Below, one piece after another: positions 26,735-35,893 of a DNA stretch of 59,747 nt. The number at the start of each line of letters is the position of its first letter. Positions within the stretch are counted from its first letter, which is position 1. Origin of the DNA: Tectiglobus sp051009975 (GTDB lineage: Bacteria > Pseudomonadota > Alphaproteobacteria > Rhizobiales > Hyphomicrobiaceae); assembly GCA_051009975.1 (NCBI GenBank), contig JBPCWA010000526.1, positions 1 to 59,747 on the forward strand. Direction: 5' to 3'. A program made the translations under genes and the position numbers. Below the pieces are notes generated by a model that was given only the letters and a program-made list of their open reading frames with translations, was not told the DNA's origin and ran no database searches.

Positions 26735-29700
26735 TTATTGATCTTTTGCAGACCGGCTGGCGGTTCGTTGCAGCACCTCACGAACACTGTTGCGCCGGGG
26801 TGCCCAGAGGTCGCGCAGAATCGCTTCCTCAAATCTATCCGCAATTTCCCGCAGGGCGTCTGGATTGTTTTCTGCTAAGAATTCCCTCACGGTATCGTCT
26901 GCTACGTACGCATCATAAAGGCTATCGAAGTGATGGTCACGCACGGCGTCTGTCGTCGCAGCAAACGCGAACAGGTAGTCAACCGTTGCAGCGATTTCAA
27001 ATGCTCCTTTGTAGCCATGGCGCATTACTCCAGCTATCCATTTTGGGTTAGCGGCGCGACCTCGAACGACGCGCCCGATCTCTTCCTGCAAAGGCCGAAC
27101 GATCGGTCGCTCAGGTCGGGAATGGTCGTTGAGATAGACGGGGATGGGAGATCCGCGGGCGGCTCTTGCTGCAACCGCGAGGCCGCCGGCAAACTGATAG
27201 TAGTCGTCGCTGTCCAGGATGTCGTGCTCGCGATTATCTTGGTTGTGTAGGATAGCATCGATCTCGCCGATACGGATTTTGAAGGCCGCGCGGTTGGCTT
27301 CGCCTGACAGTTTGCCGCCGTACCCGAACTCTCCCCATCGCAAGAAGGCTTCGGCGAGGTCGTGGTGGTCGTCCCAAATCTTTTCATCAATTAGGGCCTG
27401 GAGGCCCGCACCGTAGGCTCCTGGTTGCGACCCGAAGACACGGGCAGCTGCCCAAAGTTCTGCCAATCTTGTGTCGAGTCCTTCGGCGCAAAATTTTTCT
27501 CGGTCTCGACGGACGGCTGCTGCAAGTGGGTTCTGATCCTCCGATTCATCGAGTTCGGAAACGGCGCGGACTGCCGAGTCGATGAGATCCATCTGTGCGG
27601 GAAACGCATCTCGGAAGAAACCAGAGACACGGAATGTTACATCCACGCGTGGACGTGCGAGCTTCGCTAGCGGAATAATCTCGAATCCAATAACTCGACC
27701 GGAAGTCGGCTCCCACGCCGGACGGACTCCCATGAGAGCTAGGGCCTGTGCGATGTCATCGCCCCCCGTGCGCATGTTAGCCGTCCCCCACGCGCTTAGT
27801 GCAATTGCCTTGGGCCAGTCGCCATGGTCTTGACAATGCCGCTCGACGACGCGATCGGCTGATTTGCGGCCAAGTTCCCAGGCTGCTCGAGTTGGCAATA
27901 CGCGGCTATCAAGAGAAAAGAAATTCCGGCCTGTCGGCAAGACATCTGGCCTGCCCCGGGTTGGCGCACCAGCTGGTCCAGGTTCAACAAAACGACCATT
28001 GAGACCTTTCAATATACCCGAGATTTCTGCCCCGCCAGCACGATCGAGTGCGTTGGCCATTTCTGAATGAAGCCAGCCGAGGACTGCATGGGTCTCTCTC
28101 CACTCCGGACGCGGTTTGAAGTCGCCGGCGACCATTTCCGCCGCCAGTAGCTCGATCCGTTCAAGAGTATCTCCAGCCGATCGCCATGGGTCGTCGCTCA
28201 CAGCCTGGAGCGCGGCTGGGCGATGGCCCGTCCAGCTGCTGCTGAAGTTGGTATCTAGCGGGTCGAAATTATCCAATCCTAGATCCCGCGCCAGAGCGCG
28301 ATGCAATGACTCATCCGCTTCGCTGCCAGCGTTGCGGGGTATGCGCGCGAGAGCAATCAGAGTGTCGACGCGCTCGCGTCCCTTTGGCGACTGGCCCAAC
28401 GTGTGAAGGCCATCGCGAATTTGCATTTCTTTGAGGTCGCAAAGGTGACTGTCGACTGCCTCTAGCGCAACTTGGGCATCGCCATCAAGGCTGAGGCCGA
28501 TATCACTGCCAAACCCAAGTCGGTCGGAAGCATTTAGAATCTCGCGCTCGAGATGCTTTCGCCGCGGCTCATCCATGCCTGCCGCCTCGTAGTATTCGTC
28601 AACCAATCGCTCAAGTTCGCGTAGCGGTCCGTAAACTTCGGCACGTGTCATTGGTGGCATGAGATGGTCAACAATTACCGCCGATGTGCGCCGTTTTGCC
28701 TGACTGCCCTCCCCCGGATCGTTCACAATGAAAGGATAAATGTTGGGCGTTGGTCCAAGAATGACCTCCGGGAAGCACTCCTCGGAGAGCGCCAGGGCCT
28801 TACCTGGCAACCATTCGAGGTTTCCGTGCTTGCCGAGATGAATAATGGCGTCCACACCAACAATGTCTCGCAGCCAGAAGTAGAACGCGCAGTAGGAGTG
28901 CGGTGGCACCAACGCCGGATCATGATAGGTTGCTTTGGGATCGATGTTATATCCGCGAGCCGGTTGAATGCCGACAACGGTGTTGCCAAAAACGACGGCG
29001 GCGATGGGATGACCGTCAGTATTAATGCTTGGATCTTTCTCCGCTGGGCCCCATTGATTTTCTACGGCCTTCCGAACTCTTTCCGGCAGTCGGTTGAAAG
29101 CCTCATTGTAGACTTTACATGCGATCGCATGACGGGCGGAGTTTCGGTTGTCGGCGCTGGTTGGACCAGCTTTCAATTGCGCAATTAGGTCATTGCCGCG
29201 TTTCGGGACTGCATCTAGATAATAGCCCGCGCCCTGCAGAGCGTTAAGGACAGCGATTGTGCTGGCCGGGGTATCCAATCCGACGCCATTGGCAATGCGG
29301 GCATCGCGATTTGGATAATTTGCCAAAATGATTGCGATTTTGCGTTGCGCCGCAGGCTTGTGTTTGAGCTTAGACAGCGCTCCGGCCTGTCGTGCGACAA
29401 ACCGGGTGCGATTTTGCGTCGGTTGTGCGTGCACAACGTAGTGTTCTGTTTCTTTATCAAACTTGGCGTCAGACTTGAACGAAATGGCGCGTGTGAGTAG
29501 GCGGCCATCGACTTCCGGAAGAGCAACATGCATTGCGATGTCGCGTGCAGACAAGCCGCGGCTGCCTTGCCACCAGTTCTCTTCCGATTCACTTGCGGCC
29601 ACCACTTGCAGAACGGGTACGCCAAAGCTTCCCAGAGGCCCACCGTCGCGATTGTCGGGTTGGCTGCTAGAGAATGCCGTCATATTCAATATGACGTCTG

Positions 29701-30454
29701 GTTGCCAGTCTGTCAGTAGGCCGTTGACAAAGTCGCTGCAAAAGGGATCACGAAGGCTGGCGACAAAAATGGAAACGGGAGCGAAGCGCTCTTTCTCAAG
29801 CTCGTCGAAGAGCTGCTCCACAGCAAGAAGGTCGCCGGACTCAAAAAGTGCGCGATAAAATATGATCGCTGCCGTCGGTCGCGGGTTGGCTTGAAACCTG
29901 TTTGCTTGTCTGTGAATACCGGCTTTGAGCAACGGGCGCGCCGGCAAGGGCATAGCGCCCCCGGATAAATGTACATCTGCTGCTTCAAGAAACCGCTCTG
30001 CGTTATCTAACCCGCCTTCGCGAAGGTATGACCACAGTCGCGCTACATCACTTGTGGAAAGTGTGGAGTACTCGAGGAGCTGCCGGTCAGACTTGTCGTC
30101 TCCGGGCATGACTGCCAGTTGAAATGTTCCTCTTTTGGCCAAAGCGGAAAGTCGCTCCAGACCGTAAGGCCAATAACTAATGCCGCCCAGCAACCGCACG
30201 ATGACAAGTTTTGCGTGGCTAAGGGTTTTCTCAATATAAAGGTCTACCGAGTAGTTGTGCTTGAGGTGTAGCAGATTTGCAAGTCGAAGTGATCGCCGGT
30301 CGGGCCGGTTCCGTCTCCTGGCCTGGGCTGTCGAAAGTAGAGAAAGTTCAGTGTCGGCGGCTGACAGAACGACGATGTCGCCGGGGGACTGCGCGAGGTC
30401 ACGCGGTTCGTCACCGTCATCGATTGTGCCAGACTGCGCGACAAGCAAGTGCAC
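26735..30454 (-). CDS. cobN: Aerobic cobaltochelatase large subunit
   Basis: 1239 residues from GTG 30454, which has AAGGAG seven bases upstream. The catalytic subunit that binds hydrogenobyrinic acid a,c-diamide and inserts Co2+ with ATP hydrolysed by two small chelatase subunits not in this window. Full family length. Recognisable stretches: RTAAIIFYRALFESGDLLAV-type region near residue 190, HLGKHGNLEWLPGKALALS (residues about 540-560), and PILTKARPTWGL-like C-terminal blocks replaced here by DVTFRVSGFFRDAFPAQMDL and MRHGYKGAFEIAATVDYLFA. Related to the Mg chelatase H subunit, but no bch genes are near and the cob context decides. Confidence 0.96.
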   Translation of the reverse strand: MHLLVAQSGTIDDGDEPRDLAQSPGDIVVLSAADTELSLLSTAQARRRNRPDRRSLRLANLLHLKHNYSVDLYIEKTLSHAKLVIVRLLGGISYWPYGLERLSALAKRGTFQLAVMPGDDKSDRQLLEYSTLSTSDVARLWSYLREGGLDNAERFLEAADVHLSGGAMPLPARPLLKAGIHRQANRFQANPRPTAAIIFYRALFESGDLLAVEQLFDELEKERFAPVSIFVASLRDPFCSDFVNGLLTDWQPDVILNMTAFSSSQPDNRDGGPLGSFGVPVLQVVAASESEENWWQGSRGLSARDIAMHVALPEVDGRLLTRAISFKSDAKFDKETEHYVVHAQPTQNRTRFVARQAGALSKLKHKPAAQRKIAIILANYPNRDARIANGVGLDTPASTIAVLNALQGAGYYLDAVPKRGNDLIAQLKAGPTSADNRNSARHAIACKVYNEAFNRLPERVRKAVENQWGPAEKDPSINTDGHPIAAVVFGNTVVGIQPARGYNIDPKATYHDPALVPPHSYCAFYFWLRDIVGVDAIIHLGKHGNLEWLPGKALALSEECFPEVILGPTPNIYPFIVNDPGEGSQAKRRTSAVIVDHLMPPMTRAEVYGPLRELERLVDEYYEAAGMDEPRRKHLEREILNASDRLGFGSDIGLSLDGDAQVALEAVDSHLCDLKEMQIRDGLHTLGQSPKGRERVDTLIALARIPRNAGSEADESLHRALARDLGLDNFDPLDTNFSSSWTGHRPAALQAVSDDPWRSAGDTLERIELLAAEMVAGDFKPRPEWRETHAVLGWLHSEMANALDRAGGAEISGILKGLNGRFVEPGPAGAPTRGRPDVLPTGRNFFSLDSRVLPTRAAWELGRKSADRVVERHCQDHGDWPKAIALSAWGTANMRTGGDDIAQALALMGVRPAWEPTSGRVIGFEIIPLAKLARPRVDVTFRVSGFFRDAFPAQMDLIDSAVRAVSELDESEDQNPLAAAVRRDREKFCAEGLDTRLAELWAAARVFGSQPGAYGAGLQALIDEKIWDDHHDLAEAFLRWGEFGYGGKLSGEANRAAFKIRIGEIDAILHNQDNREHDILDSDDYYQFAGGLAVAARAARGSPIPVYLNDHSRPERPIVRPLQEEIGRVVRGRAANPKWIAGVMRHGYKGAFEIAATVDYLFAFAATTDAVRDHHFDSLYDAYVADDTVREFLAENNPDALREIADRFEEAILRDLWAPRRNSVREVLQRTASRSAKDQ

Positions 30455-30469
30455 TCCACAACTCCTTAG

Positions 30470-31324
30470 TCAAGGTGCCAGCTGAGCAGTTAGCCAGCTG
30501 GCATTCCAGGCATAAAACACGGCACAAGCTACGAAAGAGCTGGGAACGACAGATGTATCGTCGCTTCTTGGCAACATGCCGGCCAGTCCGTCGGGGCGCT
30601 CGCCGCAATGTGTTGTGATGTGACCCAAAGCTGTTTCGAGACGCAACATGCTAGGTGCAACCTGGCTTTCCTCAGAAGAGTTCTGTCTTGCCTCAAGTTT
30701 CTGGCTTTGAAAAACCCGAGCAAAGGGGCCAGCCATAGTACAGATAGGCCATACGCGTCCTGAAACCTCATCATAGGCGCCCTCGGGCGGAGTATTGTGG
30801 TCTATCTTCGCGCGGCCGCGCGGAAGTACCAAAGCGACTGCGCGCATACCTGATTGACCAGGCGCAAGCGTCAACCCAAACACTCGAACGCGATCGTGAC
30901 ATTCGAAGCGGAAATGACTGCCATTGGGATTGCGGACGTCGACACGACCATCCGACCGCGCAACGGAGGCCCCAATCTCCGGCCGAAAGCATACGTGGCT
31001 GGTGGCACCAGCCATATGCCAAGATCCTGCTCGTTCCGCGTTTGACAGGTACACGAAACGAGCGATTTCTTCGGGTTCTGCCGGTAGGCGAAAGCTTGTT
31101 GCGCCGATTTCGGCAAGACGTTGTGGCAATGTTCTCCAGATTTCATGTTTTTTTGCGCGGCCGGCGTGAGACCAAATCGAGATATCAGCCGGGGTGCGAC
31201 CGCAACCAGCACAGTAGCCAGCACCATCGTCAATAACACATACTCCGACGCAAGGACTTGCTGGCAAACGCGGCCGGGGCGCGGCGCTTTGCGGCGAGGG
31301 GCGTGATCGAGTTTGCTCGCTCAC
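30470..31324 (-). CDS. DUF1289 protein with a long uncharacterised C-terminal region, in the cob operon
   Basis: 284 residues from GTG 31324, which overlaps the cobW stop by 4 bases (GTGA) and has AAGGGAG six bases upstream. Residues 22-74 are a DUF1289 domain with four Cys, C25, C29, C38 and C41 (SPCVGVCVIDDGAGYCAGCG), likely a small metal or Fe-S site, ending in the helix HEIWRTLPQRLAEIG. Residues about 75-284 have no family I recognise; they contain four more Cys spread out and several His. Stand-alone DUF1289 proteins are usually under 100 residues. Its place between cobW and cobN, both cobalt-handling, suggests a role in metal delivery or chelatase function; this is inference. The extreme C-terminus is hydrophobic (VVPSSFVACAVFYAW). 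Confidence 0.8.
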   Translation of the reverse strand: MSEQTRSRPSPQSAAPRPRLPASPCVGVCVIDDGAGYCAGCGRTPADISIWSHAGRAKKHEIWRTLPQRLAEIGATSFRLPAEPEEIARFVYLSNAERAGSWHMAGATSHVCFRPEIGASVARSDGRVDVRNPNGSHFRFECHDRVRVFGLTLAPGQSGMRAVALVLPRGRAKIDHNTPPEGAYDEVSGRVWPICTMAGPFARVFQSQKLEARQNSSEESQVAPSMLRLETALGHITTHCGERPDGLAGMLPRSDDTSVVPSSFVACAVFYAWNASWLTAQLAP

Positions 31325-32361
31325 TTCGGGCTCCCTTCGAGCAGTGATTCCAGCGCAGCGTGATCCAGCCCGGACAAACCGATAACAACCAACCGTCCGA
31401 CTCGGTCGTCCTTTTTCGTCCATCTGCGATCGAAGTATGTGTCTACGCGTGGTCCAACAGCCTGAACGGCCAGTCGCATGGGCTTGCCTGCGATCGGAAC
31501 GAAACCCTTTGCACGTAACACGCCTGGATATCGCATGATAGCGTTCACCCTTTCTCTGACAGCATCTACTGAGCGCATGTCAGGCACGGTCAGAAGAGTA
31601 CTTTCAAAGTCGTCGTGGTGGTGCGGTTCGTGATCGTTCTCGCCATGGTGAGTAGGGCGATTGGCAATGTCGCATTCCGCTGCCGCGGATTGACCAATGA
31701 GTAACTGCACCGGCAATCGCCCGCTAACGGCCTCAACAATGCGCGTGGCTTCCCGTTTCTCGCGATTCACAAGCCGTGTGACATCGGCAAGAGTGTCTGA
31801 GGAGACAAGATCAGTCTTATTTAGAACTATCAGATCAGCGCATGTCAGTTGGTCTTCAAACAGTTCATGCAATGGGCTTTCGTGGTCGAGGCTGTCGTCG
31901 AACTGCCGTTGCTTGTCAATAGCAGCCACATCATCCGCGAACTGTCCGGCTGCGACGGCAGGAGTGTCGACCACGGTAATAACCCCGTCAACGGTAACTC
32001 GACTGCGAACCTCAGGCCAATTGAATGCTTGTACGAGAGGCTGTGGAAGAGCAAGACCAGAGGTCTCAATCACAATATGGTCTGGAGCAGGAATGCGCGA
32101 CAACAACATCTCCAATGTTGGGATGAATTCGTCGGCCACTGTGCAACAAATACAACCGTTGGCAAGTTCGAGTACATCGTCTGCTGCGCACGCAGCATCA
32201 TCGCAATCGGACAAGATTTGGCCGTCGACACCAACATCTCCGAATTCGTTCACGATCAGTGCAAGTCTGCGACCATCGGCACTTTCGAGAAGATTACGAA
32301 TGAGCGTGGTCTTGCCTGCGCCAAGAAACCCCGTAACTACTGTTGCTGGAATGCGATTCAT
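31321..32361 (-). CDS. cobW: Cobalt-related GTPase metallochaperone CobW
   Basis: 346 residues. G3E GTPase thought to carry Co2+ to the aerobic chelatase. Walker A is GFLGAGKT (residues 11-18); the metal site is C70-I-C72-C73 (NGCICC); NKTDL marks the guanine site. A His/Asp-rich linker (HHGENDHEPHHHDD) before the C-terminal CobW domain could store metal. First gene of the leftward operon, behind the cobalamin riboswitch; AAGGGA precedes the ATG. The next gene starts within its stop codon. Confidence 0.96.
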   Translation of the reverse strand: MNRIPATVVTGFLGAGKTTLIRNLLESADGRRLALIVNEFGDVGVDGQILSDCDDAACAADDVLELANGCICCTVADEFIPTLEMLLSRIPAPDHIVIETSGLALPQPLVQAFNWPEVRSRVTVDGVITVVDTPAVAAGQFADDVAAIDKQRQFDDSLDHESPLHELFEDQLTCADLIVLNKTDLVSSDTLADVTRLVNREKREATRIVEAVSGRLPVQLLIGQSAAAECDIANRPTHHGENDHEPHHHDDFESTLLTVPDMRSVDAVRERVNAIMRYPGVLRAKGFVPIAGKPMRLAVQAVGPRVDTYFDRRWTKKDDRVGRLVVIGLSGLDHAALESLLEGSPK

Positions 32362-32524
32362 TGGTCTGGTCCCTTGGAAATTGGATCCTCATCCGCTCGT
32401 GCATGCCACAAAAGTGCTATCATCCCGATCGCTTTCTCGTATCTTGGGATGCAAGAGTGGCCGCTAGTGGCTGATTGCCGTGGGCAAGCGCGCAGAACGG
32501 ACATTTTGGAGCACCCCGTCCAAG

Positions 32525-32710
32525 GTCTATGCGGTCACTGGCAGGTCTCCTGGCTCGCGGGTTCTTAGCTGCACTCGCCTTCCCAATCGTTCAGACCAGT
32601 GGCCTATGAGAGCAGCATTTCCGCACACAGTCGCGGGGGCGGCCGCAGCGTTGGTTCGGAAACTGTCGAACCGGACTGCGTTCCCTTTTCATGTTCGTCA
32701 GCGCACGCGT
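32525..32710 (-). promoter_or_regulatory. Cobalamin (adenosylcobalamin) riboswitch
   Basis: Read on the minus strand the conserved blocks occur in order: AAAAGGGAA, the CCGGTTCG...CGAACC hairpin, GCGGCCGCCCCCGCGACTGT, the B12 box GCCACTGG followed by GGGAAGGCG, and finally GAGCCAGGAGACCTGCC. These match the class I cobalamin riboswitch core. It lies about 165 bp upstream of cobW and should repress the cobW-DUF1289-cobN-cobO-cobQ operon when cofactor is plentiful. The outer ends are approximate; an expression platform between it and cobW was not resolved. Confidence 0.93.
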
Positions 32711-32842
32711 TGACGAACAACCAGCAAATCCCGAGTACGGGAGAATGCCGCAAGTGTCAATCAACGCTTCTGATTGCGACCATCAAGCGTAGTCCAGTTG
32801 TGCACACTTGTCAGAACGACGCGCACAAAGTAGGCATCTGAA

Positions 32843-33871
32843 ATGTTCGAGACACTGGATGACTTTTCGAGAGCGCTCGGCCGACTTCCCTCCTCTGATC
32901 CCGATGCTCGGGTATTGGCCGAGACACGTCAGGCTTTGCTTACGAAGCCTGCCGGAGCGCTGGGCCGTCTGGAAGACCTTGCCGTTTTTCTTGCGGGTTG
33001 GAGCACAGATGGCCGGCCGACTATTGGCGAACCGGTGACAATTATTTTTGCGGGAAGTCATGGAGTAGCTGATCAGGGTGTGAGTGCCTTTCCCTCCGAG
33101 GTGACGTTGCAAATGGTAGCCAATTTTGAGAGCGGCGGTGCTGCGATCAATGCCATAGCGCAATCTCAGGGCAGTCGACTCGAGGTGATACCATTGGATC
33201 TCGATGTTCCGACCGGTGACATCACGCAGGAGGAGGCTCTTGGCGCTGAAGAACTGCTTCAGTCGCTCAACGCTGGGGCAAACGCGGTCCAGACGGCAAA
33301 CGGCGTCGTTGCGCTGGGAGAAATGGGTATTGGCAACACAACGATTGCTGCGGCTTTGGCAGCCAGCTGTTTTGGCGGCACTGGCAGCGATTGGGCCGGT
33401 CCAGGCACCGGCCTGGAATTGGATGCGGTGCGACGCAAAGCTGCTATCGTTGACCTGGCTCTGGTTCGGCATCGCTACAGTGACACTGCTGTCGAACGAT
33501 TGCGATGCCTCGGCGGCAGAGAGGTAGCGGCCATTGCAGGTTCTATTGTTGCGGCGCGACACCGTCGGCTTCCCGTGTTGATTGACGGTTTTGTGGTTTC
33601 GGCCGCTCTCGCGCCCCTATATCGACAGAATCCGGCAATCCTTGAGCATTGCGTTGCTGGACATGTGTCAGCAGAACCAGCCCACGCACGACTGCTGCAA
33701 GAAATGCGATTGCGTCCGCTACTCGATCTAAGCATGCGACTCGGAGAAGGAACCGGGGCGACACTGGCTCTAGCCGTCCTTAAGGCCGCTGCTGCGTCTC
33801 ACAACGATATGGCGACTTTCGATGAGGCGGCTGTTTCGAATCGGTCATCGCCGACCGATAAACTCTCCTAG
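32843..33871 (+). CDS. cobT: Nicotinate-nucleotide--dimethylbenzimidazole phosphoribosyltransferase
   Basis: 342 residues. Makes alpha-ribazole 5'-phosphate, the lower-ligand nucleotide, from dimethylbenzimidazole and nicotinate mononucleotide. Family marks: KPAGALGRLEDLAV near residue 35, FAGSHGVADQGVSAFPSEVT (66-85), GEMGIGNTTIAAAL, and the catalytic base E302 in RLGEGTGA. The name follows enteric usage; it is CobU in the Pseudomonas denitrificans scheme and should not be confused with the chelatase subunit also called CobT. First gene of the rightward operon, divergent from cobW; I see no riboswitch on its strand. Confidence 0.96.
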   Translation: MFETLDDFSRALGRLPSSDPDARVLAETRQALLTKPAGALGRLEDLAVFLAGWSTDGRPTIGEPVTIIFAGSHGVADQGVSAFPSEVTLQMVANFESGGAAINAIAQSQGSRLEVIPLDLDVPTGDITQEEALGAEELLQSLNAGANAVQTANGVVALGEMGIGNTTIAAALAASCFGGTGSDWAGPGTGLELDAVRRKAAIVDLALVRHRYSDTAVERLRCLGGREVAAIAGSIVAARHRRLPVLIDGFVVSAALAPLYRQNPAILEHCVAGHVSAEPAHARLLQEMRLRPLLDLSMRLGEGTGATLALAVLKAAAASHNDMATFDEAAVSNRSSPTDKLS

Positions 33872-33890
33872 CACCACGATACGACAGACA

Positions 33891-34694
33891 ATGCGGCGAC
33901 TTGTGCGGCGGACCTTGGAAGATTTTACACTGGCGATGTCATTTATGACACGGCTTCCGGTGCCTGCGCTTGCGATCCTACCAAGTCGACGTGCCGCCGA
34001 GGCGCTCTGGGCCATGCCGCTTGCGGGTCTTATTGTAGGTTCTGCGTGTGGCGCGGTCTGGATCTGTGGTCTCTGGCTGGGATTAGGATCAGAAATTGCC
34101 TCGATTGTTGCGCTTGCTGTCTTGGCAGCTTTGACAGGGGCGATACATGATGACGGCTTTGCTGACTTCTGGGATGGAATGGGCAGTTCGGGATCGAAAG
34201 AGCACCGCATAGAGGTTATGCGAGATCCTCGGATCGGCACATTCGGCTCATTGGCGCTCATTTTGCTCTACTTGGTCTTGGTCAATACGGTTTCAGAAAT
34301 CGCTTCCGCAAAAGGAGCGGAAGCCCCTGGGGCTCTGGTGCTGGATCACATTGGTCTGATGGGCATTTTGGCGGCTGCGGCAATGCAGGCGCGTGCAGCT
34401 GTGACGATACCATATTTCCTGCTAGGACCAGCCGGCAAAGATGGGCTTGCTCACACCTTCGGCAAGCCAGCACCGGCTCAACTTTTGTTGACGATAATTT
34501 GGCCCATCATCGTGAGCGTTGGCGTATTTGCTTGGCTTGGTTTGGCAATGATTTTGGGTGCGATTGCGGGAGGGTTGGTGATAACGGTCCTCGCGTGGCG
34601 ACAGATTGGTGGTTACACGGGGGACGTATTAGGTGCCAGCATAATGACGAGCTTTGCAGGTGCGCTTTTGGCCGTTCGCGTCTTGGTGGAATGA
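33891..34694 (+). CDS. cobS: Adenosylcobinamide-GDP ribazoletransferase (cobalamin synthase)
   Basis: 267 residues from ATG 33891, 19 bp after the cobT stop. Integral membrane enzyme that joins adenosylcobinamide-GDP to alpha-ribazole. The metal-binding motif DDGFADFWDGMG (after GAIH) and PRIGTFGSLALILLY are diagnostic; six or so membrane helices follow. The frame is open further upstream into cobT, but the conserved FMTRLPVP sits right after the chosen start. Called CobV in the P. denitrificans scheme. Confidence 0.95.
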   Translation: MRRLVRRTLEDFTLAMSFMTRLPVPALAILPSRRAAEALWAMPLAGLIVGSACGAVWICGLWLGLGSEIASIVALAVLAALTGAIHDDGFADFWDGMGSSGSKEHRIEVMRDPRIGTFGSLALILLYLVLVNTVSEIASAKGAEAPGALVLDHIGLMGILAAAAMQARAAVTIPYFLLGPAGKDGLAHTFGKPAPAQLLLTIIWPIIVSVGVFAWLGLAMILGAIAGGLVITVLAWRQIGGYTGDVLGASIMTSFAGALLAVRVLVE

Positions 34695-34748
34695 TTGGGG
34701 AATGTGATTGACTTGTCTCGCTGGCTGGAGGATTGGGTTGACGGGCTC

Positions 34749-35273
34749 ATGAAGCGACAAACGACGCTGGTTCTGGGTGGAGCGAAATCTGGTAAGACCG
34801 CGCATGCAATGCGGCTTGCAGAACGACGCTCGCAACGCGTGTACATTGCAACGGCGGAGGCTCATGATGATGAAATGCGTGCCCGCATTCACCGCCATCG
34901 TTTGGAAAGAGATGCGACATGGTCGACCGTTGAGGCGCCGATTGATATTGGGCGAGCACTCTGCGCAATCGACTCGGTAGACACAGCAGTTGTTGTCGAC
35001 TGCGCTACATTGTGGCTATCCAATCTCTTGCTTTCGAAGCACGATGCCGCTGCCGCAATAGACGCGATCCTTCCGATCATCAAGGGAGCTGCGGCAGACA
35101 TTGTTCTCGTGTCCAATGAGGTTGGCCTGGGAATCGTTCCCGAGAACAATTTGGCGCGAACCTTTCGCGATGCCCATGGCCAAATGAATCAAACGCTGGC
35201 GGCAGTCGCTGATCGCGTCGACTTCGTGGCCGCAGGTCTTGCGATAACACTTAAGTCCGAGGTTGCAGATTGA
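34749..35273 (+). CDS. cobU: Adenosylcobinamide kinase / adenosylcobinamide-phosphate guanylyltransferase
   Basis: 174 residues from ATG 34749; the upstream signal is weak and an earlier start at GTG 34704 is possible. Phosphorylates adenosylcobinamide and then adds GMP. Walker A is GGAKSGKT (residues 10-17), followed by VYIATAEAHDDEMRARIHRHR, which holds the His candidates for the GMP intermediate, then VVVDCATLWLSNLLL and SNEVGLGIVPENNLAR(T)FRD. Called CobP in P. denitrificans. It lies 54 bp after cobS; its TGA overlaps the next ATG by one base. Confidence 0.95.
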   Translation: MKRQTTLVLGGAKSGKTAHAMRLAERRSQRVYIATAEAHDDEMRARIHRHRLERDATWSTVEAPIDIGRALCAIDSVDTAVVVDCATLWLSNLLLSKHDAAAAIDAILPIIKGAAADIVLVSNEVGLGIVPENNLARTFRDAHGQMNQTLAAVADRVDFVAAGLAITLKSEVAD

Positions 35274-35881
35274 TGGAGGGTTCGCCCCGTGCAGTGCTCG
35301 TGCGTCATCCGCGTGTCGCGGCCAGCTGGAAAGGATATTGCTACGGCGCAAGCGACGTTCCCTTGTCGCGCGCCGGACGAAAGCAGATTTCCAAAATTGC
35401 AGCAGATTTGGCAGCCAATGACCCGTCGCGTGTCGTTCACACCGGATTGGTGCGAACACTGTCCCTTGCGACCGCGATCGCACGCATAAGTAAAGTTCCA
35501 CTCCACTACGACGCGCGTTTTGCCGAAATGAATTTCGGGACTTGGGAAGGTCGCAGCTGGCTCACGATCTATTCTGAAATTGGTGACACTATGTCGAAAA
35601 TCATAGAAGCTCCGGACTCCTACGCGCCTGATGGAGGGGAGACGGTTCTAGACGTACGCAATCGCGTTGTCAGTGCGTTGCTTGGGATTCCTCGCGACGG
35701 ACTGACTGTGGTGGTTACGCACGGCGGACCAATCAGCGCCGTGCGCGGGACCCTCGCCAAATTACCAGTGCGCGCATGGCCCGATCTGATTCCCGGCTAT
35801 TGCGAGCGATTGTGTTTGCTAGATGCAGATTTGGACAATCTTGCCAAGTCGACCGCACTTCACTTGCACAAGGAGAGTTGA
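35273..35881 (+). CDS. cobC: Histidine phosphatase, probable alpha-ribazole-5'-phosphate phosphatase
   Basis: 202 residues from ATG 35273, coupled to cobU by a TGATG overlap. Phosphoglycerate-mutase-fold phosphatase: the phosphorylated His is H12 in VLVRHPRV (the usual RHG is RHP here), the acid/base Glu is in FAEMNFGTWEGRSW, and the second His is in VVTHGGPI. Assignment to alpha-ribazole phosphatase rests on its place as the last gene of the nucleotide-loop operon; sequence alone would only give histidine phosphatase. It converges on iclR with 12 bp between stops. Confidence 0.85.
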   Translation: MEGSPRAVLVRHPRVAASWKGYCYGASDVPLSRAGRKQISKIAADLAANDPSRVVHTGLVRTLSLATAIARISKVPLHYDARFAEMNFGTWEGRSWLTIYSEIGDTMSKIIEAPDSYAPDGGETVLDVRNRVVSALLGIPRDGLTVVVTHGGPISAVRGTLAKLPVRAWPDLIPGYCERLCLLDADLDNLAKSTALHLHKES

Positions 35882-35893
35882 TAGACGGGCAAC

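Noticed and set aside
31697..32568. Long plus-strand open frames opposite cobW
   Set aside because: They lie wholly antisense to a well-supported gene, have no family resemblance and include Ser/Thr-rich composition typical of a shadow frame.
32710..32842. Second cobalamin riboswitch for the cobT operon
   Set aside because: Read on the plus strand the conserved blocks appear only as reverse complements of the minus-strand element; no plus-strand B12 box was found.
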